Assembly (NCBI GenBank): GCA_036522595.1
Contig: DATDFL010000179.1
Coordinates: 1 to 5,011 of the forward strand
Reading direction: 5' to 3'
Length of the DNA stretch: 5,011 nucleotides
From: AC-32 sp036522595
GTDB taxonomy: Bacteria > Actinomycetota > Thermoleophilia > Gaiellales > Gaiellaceae
The translations under genes and the position numbers were made by a program. Numbering within the stretch: position 1 is the stretch's first letter; each line of letters starts with the position of its first letter. The notes under the pieces were generated by a model, which saw only the letters and a list, made by a program, of their open reading frames with translations, had not been told where the DNA came from and ran no database searches. This document shows, piece by piece, positions 1-4,555 of this stretch.

Positions 1-1
1 C

Positions 2-1210
2 GTCGACGAGCGCGACCCCTACACCTACCGACACTCGATCCGCGTGGCCGCCCACGTCGACGCCCTCGCACGCGCGCTCGGCTACCCGTACTCGGACATC
101 GACCGCCTGCGCTGGGCGGCGCGCCTCCACGACCTCGGCAAGGTTGCGGTGGACTCGTCGGTGCTGGCCAAGGTCGGCAAGCTCACTCCGGCCCAGTGGG
201 ACACGGTTTGGAGGGCGCCGCGGCTTTCCGCGCGGCTGCTGCGCCGCTTCGAGCTTTCGGCGGCCGAGGCCCGGGTGGTCGAATTCCACCGCGAGCGCTT
301 CGATGGACGCGGCTACTACGGCATTGCGCCCGAGGACCAGCCGCTCGCCGCGCACTTTCTGATCGTGGCAGACGCATTCGACGCGATGACCAGCGACCGG
401 CCCTACCGGCCTGGGCTGCGCAAGGAGGAGGCTCTGGCCGAGCTCGAGGGGAACATCGGGACGCAGTTCCACCCTGCGGTCACCAAGGCGTTCATCGCGG
501 TGCAACGCGGGATGAACCCGTACGACGCGCTGACTCCCGAGGAGGGGCAGGAGCTGCGGAGCGCCGCGGCGCCGCACCGCGTCCCCACACTGCCAGGGGC
601 GGGCGATCTCAAGGAGCGTCCGGAGCTGGTCGCGCTCGGCGGGCTCATCGGCATCCTCGGCGGGATCGGGCTCGAGCAGCCCCTCGTCGCGGTGCTCGGA
701 GCCGGGGTTGCCGCGACGGGTCTCGTCGTGCACGCCTGGGTGCGCCTGCGTTCGAACCGGTTGCGGCGCGCGATCGCGAGCGCGCTGGACTCCGACCGGC
801 GAGACGTGGTCTTCGAGGGGCTGAGCCGCGTGCTCGACTCGGCGACGCGCTGCGACTGGACGGCACTCGTCTCGTGGCAGGAGGACGGCCTCAGCGGTGA
901 GATCGAGCTCTCCCGCGGCAACGGCCCGAACGAGCACGCGCTGATGAGCTGGCTCGTCCGGGAGGCGGAGTCGCGCGACGAGATTCTGATCGCGCCCCAC
1001 GTGGAGCTCGACGCCGCCGGTGCGTATGCGGCGCTGCCGCTTCGGCGCGAGAACAGCGCCCTGGCCGGCTTCTTCGTCCTGCGGGCGCCTCGTCTTCTGC
1101 CCCGGCACGCACGCGGTGCGCTCGCCTCCTCCCTCGACTCGATCGGCCTGGCGCTCGCCGAGCGCCCTGCGACCGCCGCCGGCGAGCTCGCCGAGGTCGC
1201 GGCGCTCTAG
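2..1210 (+). CDS. HD-GYP-family signalling protein, 5'-truncated, with membrane hairpin and GAF-like C-terminus
   Basis: The frame is open from the window edge: codons from position 2 read VDERDPYTYRHSIRVA, the classic first HD-GYP helix, so the GTG at 44 is not the start and the N-terminus lies outside. About 402 residues are visible. HD-GYP proteins usually hydrolyse cyclic di-GMP or related dinucleotides. Landmarks: HDLGK (nt 128-142), GKLT, HRERFDGRGYY (nt 287-319) in place of HHExxDGxGYP, DAFDAMTSDRPYR and GTQFHP. Two usual metal-binding histidines appear replaced: the KxHP histidine is Ala (WRAP, nt 215-217) and the second His of HHE is Arg (nt 290-292); GYP reads GYY. After the domain come two hydrophobic segments (about nt 629-673 and 680-736), then a basic stretch and a region resembling a GAF fold, with AALPLRRENSALAGFFVL near its end. 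The family is firm; phosphodiesterase activity is doubtful, and the GAF call is inferred. The gene overlaps convergent dapA by 4 bp. Confidence 0.9.
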   Translation, partial: VDERDPYTYRHSIRVAAHVDALARALGYPYSDIDRLRWAARLHDLGKVAVDSSVLAKVGKLTPAQWDTVWRAPRLSARLLRRFELSAAEARVVEFHRERFDGRGYYGIAPEDQPLAAHFLIVADAFDAMTSDRPYRPGLRKEEALAELEGNIGTQFHPAVTKAFIAVQRGMNPYDALTPEEGQELRSAAAPHRVPTLPGAGDLKERPELVALGGLIGILGGIGLEQPLVAVLGAGVAATGLVVHAWVRLRSNRLRRAIASALDSDRRDVVFEGLSRVLDSATRCDWTALVSWQEDGLSGEIELSRGNGPNEHALMSWLVREAESRDEILIAPHVELDAAGAYAALPLRRENSALAGFFVLRAPRLLPRHARGALASSLDSIGLALAERPATAAGELAEVAAL

Positions 1211-2088
1211 ACCCGGGCGGGCTCGAGCAGCTTCAGCCGCTCGAGGCATGAGCGGATCCGGGCCTTCTCGTCCTCGTCGGCCTCGACGAGCGGGAGGCGC
1301 AAGCCGCCGACGTCGTGGCCGAGCAGGTTCAGCGCGGCCTTGATCTGGATCGGGCCGGTGACGACGCCGATCAGCTCGATCGCGGGCTTGAGCTCCTGGT
1401 CGAGCTCGCGCGCGCCGTCGAGGTCGCCCTCGCGGGCCCGGCGGATCATCTCCTTCACCGGCGACCCGACGATGTGCGTGTGGACGCAGATCCCGCCGCG
1501 CCCACCGAGCTCGACGAACGGCAGCACGAGGTCGTCGTCGCCCGCGTATAGGTCGAGGCCGAGCTCGACGATGTGCCGCGCCTGGTCAAGATCCGCGTTC
1601 GATTGCTTGACGGCCTTCACGTTCGGGATCTCGGCGAGCTGCGTCATCGTCTCGGGCTCGATGTTGATCACGACGCGGCCCGGGATGTTGTACGCGATCA
1701 CGGGCCGGTCGGTGGCCGCCGCGACGGCCTTGAAGTGCTCGACGATCCCGCGCGGCGGCGGCTTGTTGTAGTACGGCGTGACGACGAGCACGCCGTGGGC
1801 GCCGGCCTCGTGCGCCTGCTCGGTCAGGTGGACCGAATGGGCGGTGTTGTTCGTGCCGGTGCCGGCGATGACGGTCGCGCGGTCGCCGATGGCATCGAGC
1901 GCCGCGCGGATCAGCTCGAGCCGCTCGTCCTCGGAGAGCGTCGCCGACTCGCCCGTCGTGCCGTTGACGACCACCCCGTCGGAGCCGTTGTCCACGACGA
2001 ACGTGCAAAGCTCGGCGTACTTGTCGGCGTCGACCTTGCCGTCCGAGTCGAACGGCGCCACGGTCGCGGTTAACACCTCGCCGAGCAC
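1207..2088 (-). CDS. dapA: 4-hydroxy-tetrahydrodipicolinate synthase (DapA)
   Basis: Cytoplasmic class I aldolase that condenses pyruvate with aspartate-4-semialdehyde, the first committed step to diaminopimelate and lysine. The 293-residue protein is full length and falls in step with E. coli DapA numbering: GTTGES at 43-48 with Thr44/Thr45, TPYYNKP with Tyr107, YNIPGR with Tyr133 and Arg138, and the Schiff-base Lys161 in VKAVKQSN. The usual KEA/KDA after the lysine is KQS here. Position 56, His in lysine-inhibited E. coli DapA, is Arg, and position 53 is Glu instead of His; established work ties a basic residue at 56 to lysine insensitivity, so weak feedback inhibition is inferred. The start is GTG at 2088-2086: an in-frame TAG lies 12 nt upstream at 2100-2098, and the N-terminal length matches the family. 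No Shine-Dalgarno is present; a -10-like TAGAAT six bases upstream suggests a leaderless mRNA. It lies 150 bp downstream of dapB and shares CTAG with the convergent HD-GYP stop. Confidence 0.97.
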   Translation of the reverse strand: MLGEVLTATVAPFDSDGKVDADKYAELCTFVVDNGSDGVVVNGTTGESATLSEDERLELIRAALDAIGDRATVIAGTGTNNTAHSVHLTEQAHEAGAHGVLVVTPYYNKPPPRGIVEHFKAVAAATDRPVIAYNIPGRVVINIEPETMTQLAEIPNVKAVKQSNADLDQARHIVELGLDLYAGDDDLVLPFVELGGRGGICVHTHIVGSPVKEMIRRAREGDLDGARELDQELKPAIELIGVVTGPIQIKAALNLLGHDVGGLRLPLVEADEDEKARIRSCLERLKLLEPARV

Positions 2089-2094
2089 GAAAGC

Positions 2095-2100
2095 ATTCTA
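2095..2100 (-). promoter_or_regulatory. Putative -10 element of a leaderless dapA promoter
   Basis: On the minus strand TAGAAT (consensus TATAAT/TANNNT) is followed by exactly six bases, GCTTTC, and then the dapA GTG. That spacing would place transcription initiation at or next to the start codon, as in actinobacterial leaderless genes. The absence of a Shine-Dalgarno within 15 bases agrees. A -35 box is not convincing: GAGGCG lies at the right distance but matches TTGACA poorly. Predicted by pattern only. Confidence 0.55.
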
Positions 2101-2140
2101 CGCCGCGCTCGCGCGTTCGCCTCCCTGCCCCGAACCACCC

Positions 2141-2166
2141 CCAAGGGGTCCCCGATGACCCCCTGG
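2141..2166 (-). terminator. GC-rich hairpin between dapB and dapA, possible U-less terminator
   Basis: CCAAGGGGTC (2141-2150) and GACCCCCTGG (2157-2166) are inverted copies matching at 9 of 10 positions around a 6-base loop. Flanking CCACC and GGTGG can extend the stem if a small bulge is allowed. It lies 73-98 bases past the dapB stop and upstream of the predicted dapA start of transcription, so it could end the M16-dapB transcript without lying in the dapA mRNA. No T-run follows on either strand, so it is not a classical intrinsic terminator; GC-rich actinobacteria often have such stems. An alternative is a protein-binding palindrome. Confidence 0.4.
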
Positions 2167-2186
2167 TGGGACCGTACCGGCGAAAT

Positions 2187-2215
2187 CGTCACGCGTGTGT
2201 GACGTGGTTGTGACG
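2187..2215. promoter_or_regulatory. GTGACG repeat cluster upstream of dapA, operator-like
   Basis: CGTCAC (2187-2192) and GTGACG (2199-2204) form a perfect 6-bp inverted repeat with a 6-bp spacer. The 7-mer TGTGACG occurs at 2198-2204 and again at 2209-2215, an 11-bp offset that puts both copies on the same helix face. The cluster lies about 100-127 bp upstream of the dapA start, in the only sizeable gap of the lysine gene cluster. A transcription factor site is a reasonable inference. The regulator is unknown, and the half-site order is opposite to a CRP-type TGTGA-N6-TCACA site. Confidence 0.35.
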
Positions 2216-2238
2216 AAAGTGCGCCGAGGCGCGGCGGC

Positions 2239-2847
2239 TCAGTCCAGCAGCGCGTCGAGGCCCAGCGTCAGACCGGGCGGCAGCGACGGCAGCTTGTCCA
2301 GCGCGAGCAGTACCCCGGGGACATAGGCCTCGCGCGAGTACGCGTCGTGCCGGATCGTCAGCAGCTGGCCCTCGCCGCCGAAGAGGACCGCCTGGTGCGC
2401 CACGAGCCCCGGCAGCCGCACGGAGTGGATCGGCACCTCGCCGCCCAGGAGCTCCGCGGTCGCCTTCGCGGTCCCGGACGGGGCGTCCTTCTTGGCCTCG
2501 CCGTGCAGCTCCACGATCTCCACCCGCGGCAGGTAGCTCGCCGCCTCGGCCGCGAGCCGCATCATCACGACCGCGCCCAGCGCGAAGTTCGGCGCCACGA
2601 ACAGCGCCACCCCCCGCTCCGCGGCGAGCTCGCCCAGCGGGCCCGGATCCCAGCCGCTCGTGCCGACCAGGCAGGGCACGTCGGCCTCCAGAGCCGAGCG
2701 CACGTTCCCCTCGACGGCGTCCGGCGCCGTGAAGTCGACCATCGCCTCCGCGGAGCCCAGCTCGACGAGCTCGTGCCCCGCCGCTTCGAGCGCCGGCGCG
2801 AGCACGGAGCCAACGCGACCGCCGCGCCCGAAGAGGCAGATCTTCAC
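2239..2847 (-). CDS. dapB: 4-hydroxy-tetrahydrodipicolinate reductase (DapB), compact form
   Basis: Cytoplasmic NAD(P)H-dependent reductase that converts the DapA product to tetrahydrodipicolinate. Hallmarks in order: GRGGRVG nucleotide loop (7-13), VDFTAPDA (37-44), VGTSGW, APNFALGA (85-92), ELHGEAKKDAPSGTA (113-127), GLVAHQ (147-152), LTIRHD, and a C-terminal VPGVLLAL. The catalytic His115 and, four residues on, Lys119 are kept, but the second His of the usual EXHHXXK is Gly. At 202 residues it is clearly shorter than typical DapB (about 245 in mycobacteria, 273 in E. coli). The shortening lies in the segment between strand 2 of the Rossmann fold and DFT, and in the loop after DAPSGTA (AELLGGEVPIHSVRL). 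No frame break is seen, so it looks intact. The start is GTG at 2847-2845, overlapping the upstream TGA stop as GTGA; with no clear ribosome site, translation probably depends on coupling to the M16 gene. Confidence 0.95.
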   Translation of the reverse strand: MKICLFGRGGRVGSVLAPALEAAGHELVELGSAEAMVDFTAPDAVEGNVRSALEADVPCLVGTSGWDPGPLGELAAERGVALFVAPNFALGAVVMMRLAAEAASYLPRVEIVELHGEAKKDAPSGTAKATAELLGGEVPIHSVRLPGLVAHQAVLFGGEGQLLTIRHDAYSREAYVPGVLLALDKLPSLPPGLTLGLDALLD

Positions 2848-4133
2848 GCTGCTTTTGCGAGACCCGGGTTGACGTGCTCGACCGCGGTCAGGAAGCGGCT
2901 CTCGTCCGGCCCGATCCCCGCCGCCGAGAGCTTCTCCGGCGCGAGCAGCACCCCGGCGAGCTCGGCGATCGCGTCGGCCTCGACGGCCTCGATCTCCGCC
3001 ACGATCCGCTCGATCGACAGCAGCTCCGTGTCGGTGATCAGCGACTTCCCGAGCCGGCTCATCCGGTTCGCGGTCGACTCCATCGAGAGCATGATCCGCC
3101 CCTTAAGGTTCTCCTTCGCGCGCTCCAGCTCGTCGGGCCGGATCCTTCCGGCCGCGATGTCGCCGATCTGCTCGCTCGCGATCTCGAGGCACGCCGAGAG
3201 GTTGTCCTCGCGCGTCCCGATGTAGATCCCGACCTGGCCGGTGTCCGTGTACTGCGACGCGAAGCTGTAGACCGCGTACGCCATTCCGCGCTTCTCGCGG
3301 ATCTCCTGGAAGAGACGCGACGAGGCCGACCCGCCCAGGATCCCGTCGAGCAGCGACGCCGCGAACCGCCGCTTGTCCGAGCGCGCGATTCCGGGAGCGG
3401 CGATGCAGACGTGGTACTGCTCCGTGTCCTTGCGCTGGAACCGGAGGCTCGGCGCCGGCGGCTTGACGAGCGCCGGCCGCACCTTCGGCCCTTTCCGCGC
3501 GGCCTCGACGGCCTTCCGCTGCGCCTTGACCAGCAGCGGTTGCAGCTCCTCGTGCTTGAGGTTCCCTGCGGCCGAGACGACGACGTTGCCCGGCAGGTAC
3601 ATCGACCGGTGGTACGCGGCGAGGGTGCGCCGCGTCACCGTCGAGATCACCTCCGCCCGGCCGATGACGGGCCGCCCCAGCGGATGGTTCCCGAACGTCG
3701 CCTCCGAGATCAGGTCGTGGACGAGCTCCTGCGGCTGGTCCTCGTACATCGCGATTTCCTCGAGCACGACCTCCCGCTCGGCGTTGAGCTCGGCGAACGA
3801 CGGCGCGAAGACCATCTCCCCCATGACGTCGAGCGCCGTCTCGAGCCGGTCATCCGGAACGCGCGCGTACACGACGGTGTGCTCGCGGGAGGTCGCCGCG
3901 TTCAGCTCCCCGCCGAGCGCGTCGAAGATCTCGGCGATCTCCTGCGCCGTGTAGCTCGCGGTGCCCTTGAATAGGAGGTGCTCGAGGAAGTGCGAGACAC
4001 CGGCCTTCGCCTCGGTCTCGTCTCGAGAGCCCGCGCCGATCCAGAAGCCGATCGCAACCGAGCGCACATGCGCGAGCCGCTCCGAGATGACCCGCTCGCC
4101 CGAGTCGAGCTCGGTGAGGACGTACCGCTGCAC
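2844..4133 (-). CDS. M16 family zinc peptidase (PepR/MlpA/YmxG type)
   Basis: Processing-peptidase-like metalloprotease of 429 residues, the usual length for single-repeat bacterial M16 proteins. The N-terminal domain carries the inverted zinc motif HFLEH (48-52: His48, catalytic Glu51, His52). The third ligand, Glu126, and the supporting Glu119 lie in EREVVLEEI, aligning well with mitochondrial processing peptidase beta. FGNHPLGRPVIG follows. The C-terminal domain has GGSASSRLFQEIREKRGMAYAVYS (quoted in two parts: GGSASSRLFQ and EIREKRGMAYAVYS), which contains the Arg/Tyr substrate-binding pair, so both active and substrate-clamp elements are on one chain. No signal peptide is seen, so it is probably cytoplasmic. 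The start is GTG at 4133-4131; the frame is open further up but offers no good start, and the protein aligns from MQRYVLTELDSG. It is first gene of an operon with dapB, overlapping it by 4 bp. Substrate unknown; homologues beside pnp or dap genes are common in Gram-positives. Confidence 0.95.
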   Translation of the reverse strand: MQRYVLTELDSGERVISERLAHVRSVAIGFWIGAGSRDETEAKAGVSHFLEHLLFKGTASYTAQEIAEIFDALGGELNAATSREHTVVYARVPDDRLETALDVMGEMVFAPSFAELNAEREVVLEEIAMYEDQPQELVHDLISEATFGNHPLGRPVIGRAEVISTVTRRTLAAYHRSMYLPGNVVVSAAGNLKHEELQPLLVKAQRKAVEAARKGPKVRPALVKPPAPSLRFQRKDTEQYHVCIAAPGIARSDKRRFAASLLDGILGGSASSRLFQEIREKRGMAYAVYSFASQYTDTGQVGIYIGTREDNLSACLEIASEQIGDIAAGRIRPDELERAKENLKGRIMLSMESTANRMSRLGKSLITDTELLSIERIVAEIEAVEADAIAELAGVLLAPEKLSAAGIGPDESRFLTAVEHVNPGLAKAA

Positions 4134-4139
4134 CCACGG

Positions 4140-4145
4140 ATCGTA
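4140..4145 (-). promoter_or_regulatory. Putative -10 element of the leaderless M16-dapB promoter
   Basis: TACGAT on the minus strand is followed by six bases, CCGTGG, and then the GTG start of the M16 gene. The geometry is the same as at dapA, and no Shine-Dalgarno is visible. It faces away from, and lies only 8 bp from, the -10-like box of the divergent peptidase gene, so the two promoters must overlap. No convincing -35 box is seen. Confidence 0.45.
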
Positions 4146-4153
4146 CTCGTGGC

Positions 4154-4159
4154 TAACCT
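4154..4159 (+). promoter_or_regulatory. Putative -10 element of the small metallopeptidase gene
   Basis: TAACCT fits the TANNNT pattern and is followed by seven bases, CGGCTCG, and the ATG at 4167. There is no purine-rich ribosome site before the ATG, so a leaderless mRNA is inferred. Its -35 region would fall at about 4130-4136, on top of the start codon of the divergent M16 gene. Confidence 0.45.
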
Positions 4160-4166
4160 CGGCTCG

Positions 4167-4502
4167 ATGGACGAAGACTTCGAGGAGATCGTCGACGCCG
4201 CGATCGACGACCTGCCGGACGAGCTGCGCGAGGCGATGTCCAACGTCGAGGTCGTCGTCGAGGACGAGCCGCCTCCCGGGCAGCCGCTGTTCGGGCTCTA
4301 CCAGGGCGTTCCGCTCACGCGGCGGACGAGCGCCTACGCGGCGCTGCCCGACAAGATCTCTATCTACCGCGGCCCGCTCGAGCGGCGCTACGGCGAGGAG
4401 CCGGAGCTCCTACGCCAGATGATCCGCCGCGTCGTGCTGCACGAGATCGCGCATCACTTCGGCATCAGCGACGAGCGCCTGCACGAGCTCGACCGCTACT
4501 GA
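4167..4502 (+). CDS. Small zinc metallopeptidase of the minigluzincin / Zincin_1 (former DUF1025) family
   Basis: A 111-residue protein, normal for this single-domain family. An acidic N-terminal helix (MDEDFEEIVDAAIDDLPDEL) is followed by a strand VEVVVEDEP, GLYQGVPLTRR (43-53), the strand ISIYRGPLERRYG, and the zinc helix LHEIAHHFGISDERL (91-105). The HExxH motif has His92, Glu93 and His96, and the downstream Asp102 is the expected third ligand of the HExxHxxGxxD type. No signal peptide or membrane segment is seen. The physiological substrate of the family is not known and activity can be latent, so only a probable protease role is given. ATG at 4167 is chosen because homologues begin with such an acidic helix; the open frame upstream runs antisense through the M16 gene. 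The gene is divergent from M16 across 33 bp and ends just before a strong terminator. Confidence 0.9.
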   Translation: MDEDFEEIVDAAIDDLPDELREAMSNVEVVVEDEPPPGQPLFGLYQGVPLTRRTSAYAALPDKISIYRGPLERRYGEEPELLRQMIRRVVLHEIAHHFGISDERLHELDRY

Positions 4503-4507
4503 GAACG

Positions 4508-4543
4508 AACACCGGGCGGGCCGTTACGGGCCCGCCCGGTGTT
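4508..4543. terminator. Strong bidirectional hairpin terminator
   Basis: Two perfect 15-base inverted arms, 4508-4522 (AACACCGGGCGGGCC) and 4529-4543 (GGCCCGCCCGGTGTT), flank the 6-base loop GTTACG. The right arm runs into GTTT on the plus strand and the mirrored arm into TTCGTTCT on the minus strand. It starts 5 bp after the metallopeptidase stop and lies 12 bp beyond the stop of the convergent gene, so it can serve both. Confidence 0.9.
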
Positions 4544-4555
4544 TCGCGTCAACTG

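Noticed and set aside
44..46. GTG as the start of the HD-GYP protein
   Set aside because: The same frame upstream encodes DPYTYRHSIR, conserved HD-GYP sequence, so the gene enters from outside the window.
196..921. Open frames on both strands within the HD-GYP gene
   Set aside because: Low-complexity Arg/Ala/Ser-rich translations caused by GC3 bias; the HD-GYP frame has all the conserved motifs.
2094..2096. ATG upstream of dapA on the minus strand
   Set aside because: It is out of frame with dapA, and an in-frame TAG at 2100-2098 blocks any upstream extension.
1315..2158. Plus-strand open frames over dapA
   Set aside because: Antisense to a full-length, fully motif-supported dapA; no recognisable protein features.
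2221..2232. Short palindrome GCGCC-GA-GGCGC just after dapB as a terminator
   Set aside because: The stem is only 4-5 bp with no T-run; the hairpin at 2141-2166 is a better candidate.
2347..3974. Long plus-strand open frames opposite dapB and the M16 gene
   Set aside because: They are Arg/Pro-rich antisense shadows typical of GC-rich coding DNA, with no motifs; the minus-strand proteins are clear family members.
3978..4166. Upstream extension of the small metallopeptidase
   Set aside because: It would run antisense through the M16 N-terminus and add Arg-rich sequence not found in this approximately 110-residue family.
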